Below, in pieces: positions 10,556-19,715 of a DNA stretch of 64,000 nucleotides. The notes under the pieces were generated by a model. The model saw only the letters and a program-made list of their open reading frames with translations, was not told the DNA's origin and made no database searches. This DNA is from Streptomyces pseudovenezuelae (lineage in GTDB: Bacteria > Actinomycetota > Actinomycetes > Streptomycetales > Streptomycetaceae): NCBI RefSeq assembly GCF_029892565.1, contig NZ_JARXVH010000015.1, forward strand, positions 124,001 to 188,000, in the 5' to 3' direction. Numbering within the stretch: the first letter of the stretch is position 1; every line of letters starts with the position of its first letter. Both the position numbers and the translations under genes were made by a program.

Positions 10556-10607
10556 CCCGCGTCAAAAGGGCGCCCCCGGTGCGGTGGGGGCGCCCTTTTG
10601 ACGCGGG
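10556..10607. terminator. Perfect bidirectional hairpin between glpX and the WhiB gene
   Basis: A 22-bp perfect inverted repeat (10556-10577 and 10586-10607) closes an 8-base loop GGTGCGGT. The TTTTG and CAAAA tracts within the arms give it some terminator character both ways. It ends one base before the wblI stop codon and so serves both convergent genes. Confidence 0.85.
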
Positions 10608-10985
10608 TCAGCCTGCTTGGGCTATGTGGCCCGATGCCCTTGCTGCCTTCTTCAATTCCATGTCGCGGCGGCGCCTGCGGGCCAGGACCACTCGGCGTTC
10701 CGCTGCGGTGAGGCCGCCCCAGACTCCGTAGGGCTCCGGTTGCAGCAGCGCGTGTTCTCGGCACTCGACCATGACCGGACAGCCGGCACAGACGCGTTTG
10801 GCCGCCGCCTCGCGGGAGAGCCGGGCGGCGGTGGGTTCCTTGGACGGTGCGAAGAACAGGCCAGCCTCGTCGCGCCGGCACACCGCCTCGGTGTGCCAGG
10901 GTGCGTCTTGGTCCCTGTCCCGCACTGGCACCCGCTGGGCCGGAACGGCAGCGACCTGCAGGGACGAATGCGGCGGTTGCAGCAC
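10608..10985 (-). CDS. wblI: WhiB-family transcriptional regulator
   Basis: 125 residues with the four cysteines that bind the [4Fe-4S] cluster at 36, 66, 69 and 75 (C-X29-C-X2-C-X5-C), then the GVWGG turn (87-91) and a basic tail RRRRRDME. WhiB proteins act by binding the primary sigma factor and DNA and respond to redox or nitric oxide. The neighbours (glpX, DUF1707, class I fumarase) match, as I recall, the context of wblI in S. coelicolor; the symbol rests on that memory. The first 30 residues are longer than in many WhiB-like proteins, so a start nearer 10920 is possible. Confidence 0.9.
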   Translation of the reverse strand: MLQPPHSSLQVAAVPAQRVPVRDRDQDAPWHTEAVCRRDEAGLFFAPSKEPTAARLSREAAAKRVCAGCPVMVECREHALLQPEPYGVWGGLTAAERRVVLARRRRRDMELKKAARASGHIAQAG

Positions 10986-11169
10986 GGTCTACTCCTGACG
11001 ACGGCTTCGCGAGCGAGAGACGATGCAGCAAGGCCTACCCGCTGTGCGCGTGCCTATGCACTGAGTTCCGAACCGCTGGGAATCGAGAGGGCCTTGCTCC
11101 GACGCGGTCCGACCGCGGGTGGACCGCGGGTGGACCAACTCCCTCCGGAAACCGATCGATTCGCAACCG

Positions 11170-11877
11170 TCAACGATCCAAGTGCTTGCGCAAATTCTTG
11201 TCGACCTTGCGCTGAACCCGATCGATGATGTCCGCGACGAGCTTGCCGCGCTTCGGCCGACCCTCGACATTGCCCAGTACGGCCCAGCCGTCGACGTACA
11301 CGACGGGCGCCTCGGGGTCCTCCGCGTCGAGGTTGTCCACCTCGAAGTTGCCGAGCACGCCGCCGCCGGTGCCGCGCAGCGACACGTTCTCCGGGACGCG
11401 GATCTGGATGTCGCCGAAGACCGAGACGACCTTGATCACGACCTGCTGGTACTCGAAGATCGCCTCGCTGAGGTCTATCTCCACCGAGCCGAAGATCGAG
11501 TACACGTGGATCCGGCGCCCGGCGCGCCAGCGGCCCTTGCGGACGGCGGCGCTGAAGACCGCCACCACGTTGTCGTCGGCGTCCGCCGGGACCGCGCCCG
11601 GGGTCGGGCGGTCGGCGGCGAAGGAGGGGGCGGCCCGGCGGTGCGCGACCGGCAGGTCGCGGATGAAGACCTCCAGCTCACCCACCGTCTTGGCGGCGAG
11701 CACGCCCTCCACCCGCTCGGCGTGCTCGTCGGGCGTGAGCCGGCCCTCGGCGAGGGCCTCGCGCAGGATGTCGGCGATACGGTCCCGGTCGGCGTCCGAG
11801 GCGCGCAGCTCGACGACCTCGGGGTCGGCTGCGCGCGGCGCCGTGTCCTGCTGCTGAGGCTGCTTCTGAAGGTCCAC
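11170..11877 (-). CDS. DUF1707 / LiaF-like domain protein
   Basis: 235 residues. The N-terminal DUF1707 (about 25-80: LRASDADRDRIADILREALAEGRLT..., shown in part) is a helical SHOCT-like domain. The C-terminal half (about 110-205) is a right-handed beta repeat (HVYSIFGSVEIDLSEA, SVFGDIQIRVPE, NVEG) as in the LiaF/DUF2154 family. No membrane segment is present, so it may act in the cytoplasm, perhaps in envelope-stress signalling as LiaF does; that is inference. It is divergent from the class I fumarase gene and on the same strand as wblI, 184 bp away. Confidence 0.88.
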   Translation of the reverse strand: MDLQKQPQQQDTAPRAADPEVVELRASDADRDRIADILREALAEGRLTPDEHAERVEGVLAAKTVGELEVFIRDLPVAHRRAAPSFAADRPTPGAVPADADDNVVAVFSAAVRKGRWRAGRRIHVYSIFGSVEIDLSEAIFEYQQVVIKVVSVFGDIQIRVPENVSLRGTGGGVLGNFEVDNLDAEDPEAPVVYVDGWAVLGNVEGRPKRGKLVADIIDRVQRKVDKNLRKHLDR

Positions 11878-12056
11878 GACAGCAGAGTACCGAAACGCGA
11901 TAGATCGCGACTAGGGGGCGTGGACAGCCATCTCGGCCAACCGCGAATGCCAACTGAGGATTACCTCACAAGGACCGTGTCAGTGGCAGGTTCTACGCTG
12001 GTGGGCGCCCGCCAGTGTCGGCGGGTGGCCGTCTGTCGAGTGAGGAATGGGCTGAG

Positions 12057-13721
<1,665 letters not shown>

Positions 13722-13739
13722 CCGTGTGACCCTGTGACG

Positions 13740-13774
13740 GACGCCCGCCCCTGATTGGCGCAGGGGCGGGCGTC
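13740..13774. terminator. Hairpin terminator after class I fumarase
   Basis: A perfect 14-bp stem (GACGCCCGCCCCTG at 13740-13753 with its complement at 13761-13774) and loop ATTGGCG, between the fumarase and the convergent PASTA-protein gene. Likely used from both sides. Confidence 0.8.
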
Positions 13775-13795
13775 GTCGTTCCAGGTCGGGACCGG

Positions 13796-14302
13796 TCAGC
13801 CGGCGCAGATGGTGAAGTTGACCGTGTCGCCCGGCTTGATGGTCTTCGGAGCGTGCGGGGTCACCTCCAGCACCGAGGTCGGCTTGCAGCCCTTGACGGC
13901 CTTCTTGGTGACGGTGCCGAGTTTCGTCTGCGTCTTTTCGAGCACCGGCTTGGCCATGTCCAGGCTCAGGCCCGCGAGGGGGAGCCGCGTGGTCGTGCCG
14001 TCGCTGAAGAGGTAGAGCAGGGTGGTGGCGTCGTCGCTCTTGGTGGCCGTGCTGCTCGCCGCCGGGGTCGAGCTGCTGCTGCTCCCGACCGAGGTGGCCA
14101 GGGCCGTGCCCCCGCCCGCCGCGATGAGGGCGGCGGCGACCGCCGCGATGCCGACGGCACGGCGACGACGGGTGCGGCGCTCGATCTGGGGGGCGTCGAA
14201 CGCGGGGGTCTCGGCGGAGTCCGCGAGTCGGTTCATGGCGTTCATCAGTTCCTCTTCGAAAGGTGTGCAGCCGGAAGGCCGTGCATCGCCGTACGAGGTC
14301 AT
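13796..14302 (-). CDS. PASTA-domain membrane protein partnered with an ECF sigma factor
   Basis: 168 residues. The N-terminus is cytoplasmic (about 1-48, FEEELMNAMNRLADSAE), followed by basic IERRTRRRR and one membrane segment (AVGIAAVAAALIAAGGGTAL, about 48-68). An extracellular Ser/Thr linker leads to a C-terminal PASTA-like domain ending TIKPGDTVNFTICAG. Its start overlaps the sigma gene stop by 4 bp (ATGA), so the two are translationally coupled. By position and topology it could be an anti-sigma or sensor protein for that sigma factor, but I see no zinc-binding anti-sigma motif. Role inferred. Confidence 0.8.
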   Translation of the reverse strand: MTSYGDARPSGCTPFEEELMNAMNRLADSAETPAFDAPQIERRTRRRRAVGIAAVAAALIAAGGGTALATSVGSSSSSTPAASSTATKSDDATTLLYLFSDGTTTRLPLAGLSLDMAKPVLEKTQTKLGTVTKKAVKGCKPTSVLEVTPHAPKTIKPGDTVNFTICAG

Positions 14303-14850
14303 CGGATTCCTTCCGTGTGCCGCTGGGCCGAAGGGCCGGAGAGTGCGGGGAACTGGCTTCTGAGCTTCTCGATGCCCCGGGCCAGCTGGGAGCGGACCGT
14401 GCTCGGCGTGATGCCGAGGTCGGCCGCTATCTCACCGTCCGAGAGATCGTGGAAGTACCGAAGCACCACCACCGTCCGCATCCGCATGGGCAGTTGCTGC
14501 AAGGCGCGCACCAACTGGTCCCTGCTGTCCACCTGTCCGTACTCGTCCCCCGGGGCGACGGAGTCGCCGGTCTCCGGGTGGGGAGTGGTGGTCAGGCGGC
14601 GGAATCTCCGCCAGCGGTCGTTGGCCAGGTTCACCATGATCCGCCGGACGTAGGCGTCCGGAGCGTCCTTCGCAGCGATGACGCGCCACTTGCGGCAGGC
14701 CTTCTCCAGGGTCTCCTGGACCAGGTCCTCCGCCGCCTCACGGTTGCCCGTGAGGACAAGGGCGCCCCGGAACAACGCGGTCGATCGAGCCGCCACGAAT
14801 TCCTGGAAGTCCGATGCCGGGAGATCCGATGCCTTGAAGTCCGTCTCCAC
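14299..14850 (-). CDS. SigE-family ECF RNA polymerase sigma factor
   Basis: 183 residues from the GTG at 14850, chosen because GGGAGGAGCGT sits just before it; longer in-frame starts exist up to 15015. Region 2 (about 15-85) includes AEDLVQETLEKACRKW and the DNA-melting part NLANDRWRRFRR. Region 4 (about 115-170) has LPMRMRTVVVLRYFHDLS and a helix-turn-helix GEIAADLGITPSTVRSQL. This matches the SigE/SigE-like 'sigma-E factor' group common in Streptomyces. It is divergent from fumC with about 160 bp between starts, and coupled to the PASTA gene. Confidence 0.93.
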   Translation of the reverse strand: METDFKASDLPASDFQEFVAARSTALFRGALVLTGNREAAEDLVQETLEKACRKWRVIAAKDAPDAYVRRIMVNLANDRWRRFRRLTTTPHPETGDSVAPGDEYGQVDSRDQLVRALQQLPMRMRTVVVLRYFHDLSDGEIAADLGITPSTVRSQLARGIEKLRSQFPALSGPSAQRHTEGIR

Positions 14851-15013
14851 ACGCTCCTCCCTTCCTGTCACCCCTTCTCGACGTGGACACGTCCGCTTCT
14901 GCTGCACGGCCGTTCTGAGACCTGGGTCACAGGACGGAAACCCGTTCGGGCGAAGTACGCGAAGAACGGCCCCGGTCCGGAACATCCGGGCCGCCCCGAT
15001 CGCTGTACGAGGC

Positions 15014-16399
15014 ATGAGCGACTACCGCATCGAGCACGACTCCATGGGCGAGGTCCGCGTCCCCGCCGACGCCAAGTGGCGGGCGCAGACGCAGCGGGCC
15101 GTCGAGAACTTCCCCGTCTCCGGGCAGCGGATCGAGCGCGCGCACATCGAGGCCCTGGCCCGGATCAAGGGGGCCGCGGCGAAGGTGAACGCGCGGCTGG
15201 GGGTGCTCGACAAGGACATCGCCGAGGCGATCCAGGAGGCGGCTGCGGAGGTCGCGCGCGGGGACTGGGACGACCAGTTCCCCGTCGACGTGTTCCAGAC
15301 CGGCTCCGGCACCTCTTCCAACATGAACGCCAACGAGGTCATCGCGACGCTGGCGACCGAGCGGCTCGGCCGGGACGTGCACCCGAACGACCATGTGAAC
15401 GCCTCCCAGTCATCCAACGACGTCTTCCCGTCCTCCCTGCACATCGCCGCCACCGCCGCGGTCACCCGCGACCTCGTGCCGGCCCTGGAGCACCTCGCCG
15501 CCTCCCTGGAGCGCAAGTCCGAGGAGTTCGCGGACGTGGTCAAGTCGGGCCGCACGCACCTGATGGACGCGACGCCCGTGACGCTGGGCCAGGAGTTCGG
15601 CGGATACGCCGCCCAGGTGCGGTACGGCGTCGAGCGGCTGCACGCCTCCCTGCCCCGGCTGGCCGAGCTGCCGCTGGGCGGCACGGCGGTGGGCACCGGC
15701 ATCAACACACCGCCCGGCTTCTCCGCGGCCGTCATCGAGGAGGTCGCCCGCGCCACGGAGCTCCCGCTCACCGAGGCCCGCAACCACTTCGAGGCACAGG
15801 GCGCCCGGGACGGCGTCGTCGAGACCAGCGGACAGCTGCGGACGATCGCCGTAGGACTGACGAAGATCGCCAACGACCTGCGCTGGATGGCGTCCGGGCC
15901 GCGCACCGGCCTCGCCGAGATCTCGCTGCCGGATCTCCAGCCCGGTTCCTCGATCATGCCCGGCAAGGTCAACCCGGTCGTCCCGGAGGCCGTGCTCATG
16001 GTCGCCGCGCAGGTCGTGGGGAACGACGCGACCGTGGCCACCGCGGGCGCCGCCGGCAACTTCGAGCTCAACGTGATGCTGCCGGTGATCGCGAAGAACG
16101 TCCTGGAGTCGGTCCGGCTGCTGGCCAACGTCTCCCGCCTGCTGGCCGACCGCACCGTCGACGGCATCGTGGCCCACCGCGAGCGGGCCCGCGAGTACGC
16201 GGAATCCTCGCCGTCCGTGGTGACCCCGCTGAACAAGTACATCGGCTACGAGGAGGCCGCCAAGGTCGCCAAGAAGGCGCTGGCCGAGCGGAAGACGATC
16301 CGCCAGGTGGTGCTGGAGGGCGCGTACGTCGAACGCGGCGACCTCACCGTCGAACAGCTTGACGAGGCCCTGGATGTCCTGCGCATGACGCACCCGTAA
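15014..16399 (+). CDS. fumC: Fumarate hydratase, class II
   Basis: 461 residues. It is a cofactor-free tetrameric enzyme of the aspartase/fumarase superfamily, catalysing the same reaction as the class I enzyme nearby but stable to oxygen. The signature GSSIMPGKVNP is near residue 313-323; TGSGTSSNMNANEV (about 97) and SGRTHLMDATPV (about 178) are the other active-site blocks. The ATG at 15014 gives the conserved start MSDYRIEHDSMGEV. It is preceded by the divergent sigma factor and followed 83 bp later by a FomD-like gene. Confidence 0.97.
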   Translation: MSDYRIEHDSMGEVRVPADAKWRAQTQRAVENFPVSGQRIERAHIEALARIKGAAAKVNARLGVLDKDIAEAIQEAAAEVARGDWDDQFPVDVFQTGSGTSSNMNANEVIATLATERLGRDVHPNDHVNASQSSNDVFPSSLHIAATAAVTRDLVPALEHLAASLERKSEEFADVVKSGRTHLMDATPVTLGQEFGGYAAQVRYGVERLHASLPRLAELPLGGTAVGTGINTPPGFSAAVIEEVARATELPLTEARNHFEAQGARDGVVETSGQLRTIAVGLTKIANDLRWMASGPRTGLAEISLPDLQPGSSIMPGKVNPVVPEAVLMVAAQVVGNDATVATAGAAGNFELNVMLPVIAKNVLESVRLLANVSRLLADRTVDGIVAHRERAREYAESSPSVVTPLNKYIGYEEAAKVAKKALAERKTIRQVVLEGAYVERGDLTVEQLDEALDVLRMTHP

Positions 16400-16482
16400 C
16401 CGATTGCGAACCAGAACCACAGTGTTCGTGAACCGTGACGCGGACCGCAGCGTCGTATGCCTGTGGCACCTAATATCTGTGC

Positions 16483-17178
16483 ATGGCAGAGGGCGGAGCG
16501 GTGAGAGCTGAAGCGGAAGCGGGCGGTTCGACGGGATTCTGGGCCCCCGGGAGTCAGATCCTGTGGCGGTACCGGGAGAACGCGGGCGCGGGTTTTCACA
16601 TCGCGCGCCCCGTCACGGTCGTACGTGATGACACCGATCTGCTCGCCGTGTGGCTCGCGCCCGGCACCGAGTGTGTGAAGCCGGTGCTCAGCGACGGTAC
16701 GCCGGTGCACCAGGAGCCGCTGGAGTCGCGGTACACCAAGCCGCGCACCGTCCAGCGCGACACCTGGTTCGGCACGGGCGTGCTGAAGCTCGCGCGGCCG
16801 GGTGAGCCCTGGTCGGTGTGGCTTTTCTGGGAGCCGGGGTGGCAGTTCAAGAACTGGTACGTGAACCTTGAGACACCGCTGGTCCGTTGGGCCGGCGGCG
16901 TCGACTCCGAGGACCACTTCCTCGACATCTCCGTGCACCCGGACCGCAGTTGGCACTGGCGGGACGAGGACGAGTTCGCGCAGGCCCAGCGGGACGGGCT
17001 GATGGACGCCGAAGTCGCCGAGCGGGTGCGGGAGGCGGGGCGCTCGGCGGTGGAGGCGATCCGTGCCTGGGGCCCGCCGTTCCGCGACGGATGGCAGCAC
17101 TGGCGCCCGGATCCGTCGTGGGATGTACCGTCACTCCCGGAGGGCTGGGACCGTATGCCCGCGCACATGTCCACATGA
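16483..17178 (+). CDS. FomD-like DUF402 protein
   Basis: 231 residues. The DUF402 domain spans about 60-190 and carries the family's aromatic and acidic residues (WFGTGVLKLARPGEPWSVW, NWYVNLETPLVRW, DHFLDI). FomD hydrolyses a cytidylyl intermediate in fosfomycin biosynthesis, and DUF402 relatives are nucleoside di- or triphosphate phosphatases. Here there is no fosfomycin cluster, so the substrate is more likely a housekeeping or damaged nucleotide. Start ATG at 16483. The gene sits after fumC, as commonly seen in Streptomyces. Assignment to the family is good; the activity is inferred. Confidence 0.85.
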   Translation: MAEGGAVRAEAEAGGSTGFWAPGSQILWRYRENAGAGFHIARPVTVVRDDTDLLAVWLAPGTECVKPVLSDGTPVHQEPLESRYTKPRTVQRDTWFGTGVLKLARPGEPWSVWLFWEPGWQFKNWYVNLETPLVRWAGGVDSEDHFLDISVHPDRSWHWRDEDEFAQAQRDGLMDAEVAERVREAGRSAVEAIRAWGPPFRDGWQHWRPDPSWDVPSLPEGWDRMPAHMST

Positions 17179-17503
17179 GACCCTTGATGCGCCCCCGGTC
17201 CGCAACCGTAGGATCGTCCTCCGCAAGGGCGCGCAGTAGCAACTCCCGGAGCATGCGCTGGGCTTGACCGATCGTCACCGAGGGGCGGCAGGACGTGAGC
17301 GAGGGGTACGAGGGCAACACCGACAGGGCCTGCGTGGACGCGGGTCCTGGCCCTGGGAGCCGCAGACGGTGCGCCGGTGGCGCAGGAACAGTTTCTGACC
17401 ACGCGGGAATTCCGTTCCTGGGACACGTATTCCGGGTATCGGGTTTTCTGCGGGATGAACTGCGCGCGCGGCGCGCAGCCCCGGACGGACGGATTCGACA
17501 CGC
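17179..17503 (+). other. Intergenic region before the PP2C phosphatase gene
   Basis: 325 bp without a convincing gene. A 70-codon frame at 17295-17507 lacks a recognisable product and overlaps the downstream start. The notable content is the sigma-B-like promoter at 17414-17439 and a GGAATTCC palindrome at 17407-17414 just before it. Confidence 0.5.
17414..17439 (+). promoter_or_regulatory. Sigma-B-like promoter of the PP2C phosphatase gene
   Basis: GTTC (17414-17417), 16 bp, then GGGTAT (17434-17439) fits the streptomycete SigB consensus (GNNT-N14-16-GGGTAY) except the fourth base. It lies 64 bp upstream of the GTG start. The same layout is found before the catalase gene. Confidence 0.5.
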
Positions 17504-19606
17504 GTGACGGAGCACCCCATCTCCTTCGAGCGCCCACAGCCGGGCGTCGACCCCGCTGACCCCCGCGGGGCGCTCCTGCACACCCCGACACCGGCGCCCA
17601 CGACGCCCTCGGCCGCCTTACCCGCACAGGCGCGCACGGGCGAGACGCCGTCGACCCCGGGCACGGCCCATCCGTGCGACAAGGACATGGGCAAGGGAAC
17701 AGATCCGGCCACTCCCGCGGGCGGCTCGGAGCACTCGCAGCCGGCCGTCGCGGAGCAGGACAATCACCGGCCGCGGCCCGCGCCCGAGGGCATCCCGGCC
17801 CAGCCCGGCGCCGAACAGACGGGGCTGCAGAGCTCCGGCGGCTCGGAGCGCCGTACCGGACAGGGACTGCCGCCCGGGCGGCCCACGCCCATGCGGCGGG
17901 ACGGGGACCGGCTGCGGTTCGTGGGCGCCGCCACCCGGCGGATCGCCCGCGGCATCGACCTCGACGAGATCGTCATGGGGCTGTGCCGGGCCACCGTGCC
18001 GACGTTCTCGGACGCGATCCTGGTCTATCTGCGCGACCCGTTGCCGGTCGGCGACGAGCGGCCCACGGGCCCGTTGCTGCTGCGGCTGCGCCGCACCGAC
18101 CGGATACCGGCGGAGCGGGACAGCGAGGCCGGGTTCACCCCCGCGCTCCAGCCGGAGCCCGCGGAGGTGACCGAACTGGACACGCTCGGCGCCGAGTTGT
18201 GCGAGGTCCGCCCCGGCAGCGCGCTCGCCGAGGTGCTGCGCGGGGTCCGCCCGGTCTTCACGGACGCCCCCGCGGCCCGCGCCGCCCTGCCCGAACTCCT
18301 GGGCGAAGGCTGCGAGTTCAGCGTGCCCGGAGGCCAGCGCGCGATCCTCGCCCCGCTGCGCGGCCGCCGCCGGGTGATCGGCGCCGCGCTCTTCCTGCGC
18401 CGCCCCGAGCGCATCGCCTTCGAGCCGGACGACCTCCTGGTCGCCGCCCAACTGGCCACGCACAGCGCGCTCGGCATCGACAAGGCCGTCCTCTACGGCC
18501 GCGAGGCCTACATCGCCGACGAGCTGCAGCGCACGATGCTGCCCGAGACGCTCCCGCGCCCCACGGGCGTCCGACTGGCCTCCCGCTACCTGCCGGCCGC
18601 CGAGACGGCCCGGGTGGGCGGCGACTGGTACGACGCCATCCCGCTGCCCGGCAGCCGGGTCGCCCTCGTCGTCGGCGACGTCATGGGCCACTCCATGACC
18701 TCCGCGGCGATCATGGGCCAGCTGCGCACGACCGCGCAGACCCTGGCCGGTCTCGACCTGCCCCCGCAGGAGGTCCTGCACCACCTCGACGAGCAGGCCC
18801 AGCGCCTTGGCACCGACCGCATGGCGACCTGCCTCTACGCGGTCTACGACCCGGTCTCGCACCGCATCACCATCGCCAACGCCGGCCACCCGCCGCCCGT
18901 CCTGCTCCACCTGGGCGGCCGGGCCGAGGTGCTGCGGGTGCCGCCGGGCGCCCCGATCGGCGTCGGCGGGGTCGACTTCGAGGCCGTCGAGCTGGACGCG
19001 CCCGCCGGGGCCACCCTGCTCCTCTACACCGACGGCCTGGTCGAGTCCCGCCTGCGGGACGTCTGGACCGGCATAGAGCAGCTGCGCGAGAAGCTCGCCG
19101 CGGTCGCGCAGCTGACCGGACCCGACCATCCGCCGCCCCTTGAAGCCCTGTGCGACGAGGTGCTCGACATGCTCGGCCCGGGTGACCGGGACGACGACAT
19201 CGCGCTGCTCGCCGCCCGCTTCGACGGGATCGCGCCGAGCGACGTGGCGTACTGGTTCCTCGAACCGGAGGACGCGGCCCCCGGCCGGGCCCGCCGGCTG
19301 GCCCGGCGGGCGCTGTCCCGCTGGGGCATGGAGGACATGAGCGACTCGGTCGAACTGCTGGTCAGCGAGGTCGTGACGAACGCCGTGCGGTACGCCTCCC
19401 GGCCGGTCACCCTGCGGCTGCTGCGCACCGATGTGCTGCGCTGCGAGGTCGGCGACGACGTGCCGCAGCTGCCTCGGCTGCGACAGGCGCGGGCCACCGA
19501 CGAGGGCGGGCGCGGGCTGTATCTGGTCAACAAACTGGCCAGACGGTGGGGAGCGACCCGGCTCAGCACCGGCAAGGTGGTCTGGTTCGAGCTGAACCGG
19601 AACTGA
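17504..19606 (+). CDS. GAF/PP2C (SpoIIE) phosphatase with C-terminal HATPase kinase domain
   Basis: 700 residues. About 120 disordered Pro/Ser-rich residues come first. A GAF-like sensor region (about 140-325) is followed by a PP2C/SpoIIE serine phosphatase (about 335-560; VGGDWYDAIPLPGSRVALV, GDVMGHSMTSAAIM, LLLYTDGLVESR with metal-binding Asp residues) and a HATPase_c anti-sigma-kinase-like domain (about 575-695; LLVSEVVTNAVRYA, GGRGLYLV). Such proteins act on anti-anti-sigma factors in SigB-type stress pathways. Codon 39 (17618-17620) is TTA, so full-length translation may need bldA tRNA. A later ATG at 17689 would avoid it. A sigma-B-like promoter lies upstream. Confidence 0.93.
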   Translation: MTEHPISFERPQPGVDPADPRGALLHTPTPAPTTPSAALPAQARTGETPSTPGTAHPCDKDMGKGTDPATPAGGSEHSQPAVAEQDNHRPRPAPEGIPAQPGAEQTGLQSSGGSERRTGQGLPPGRPTPMRRDGDRLRFVGAATRRIARGIDLDEIVMGLCRATVPTFSDAILVYLRDPLPVGDERPTGPLLLRLRRTDRIPAERDSEAGFTPALQPEPAEVTELDTLGAELCEVRPGSALAEVLRGVRPVFTDAPAARAALPELLGEGCEFSVPGGQRAILAPLRGRRRVIGAALFLRRPERIAFEPDDLLVAAQLATHSALGIDKAVLYGREAYIADELQRTMLPETLPRPTGVRLASRYLPAAETARVGGDWYDAIPLPGSRVALVVGDVMGHSMTSAAIMGQLRTTAQTLAGLDLPPQEVLHHLDEQAQRLGTDRMATCLYAVYDPVSHRITIANAGHPPPVLLHLGGRAEVLRVPPGAPIGVGGVDFEAVELDAPAGATLLLYTDGLVESRLRDVWTGIEQLREKLAAVAQLTGPDHPPPLEALCDEVLDMLGPGDRDDDIALLAARFDGIAPSDVAYWFLEPEDAAPGRARRLARRALSRWGMEDMSDSVELLVSEVVTNAVRYASRPVTLRLLRTDVLRCEVGDDVPQLPRLRQARATDEGGRGLYLVNKLARRWGATRLSTGKVVWFELNRN

Positions 19607-19608
19607 AT

Positions 19609-19634
19609 CAACTTTGGATCAAATCCAAAAGTTG
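19609..19634. promoter_or_regulatory. Inverted repeat upstream of catalase (Fur/PerR-like operator candidate)
   Basis: CAACTTTGGAT (19609-19619) faces ATCCAAAAGTTG (19623-19634), perfect but for one extra base, and is AT-rich against its surroundings. It begins three bases after the phosphatase stop and lies 82 bp before the catalase start. Position and shape suit a peroxide-responsive Fur-family (CatR/PerR-like) or other dimeric repressor; no regulator gene is adjacent. Confidence 0.5.
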
Positions 19635-19644
19635 CCGACATCAT

Positions 19645-19670
19645 GTTGGAGGCGTTGACTGCTGGGGTAC
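19645..19670 (+). promoter_or_regulatory. Sigma-B-like promoter of catalase
   Basis: GTTG (19645-19648), 16 bp, then GGGTAC (19665-19670), 46 bp before the GTG start. Same spacing as the promoter-like site of the preceding gene. It lies just downstream of the inverted repeat, which could therefore act as an operator. Confidence 0.5.
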
Positions 19671-19715
19671 GCGAAGCGCCTGACCGACCCCTCACCCGAG
19701 GATGGGAGGACAATC

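Noticed and set aside
17295..17507. 70-codon ORF (MSEGYEGN) before the phosphatase gene
   Set aside because: It overlaps the downstream start and contains the promoter-like site; no family.
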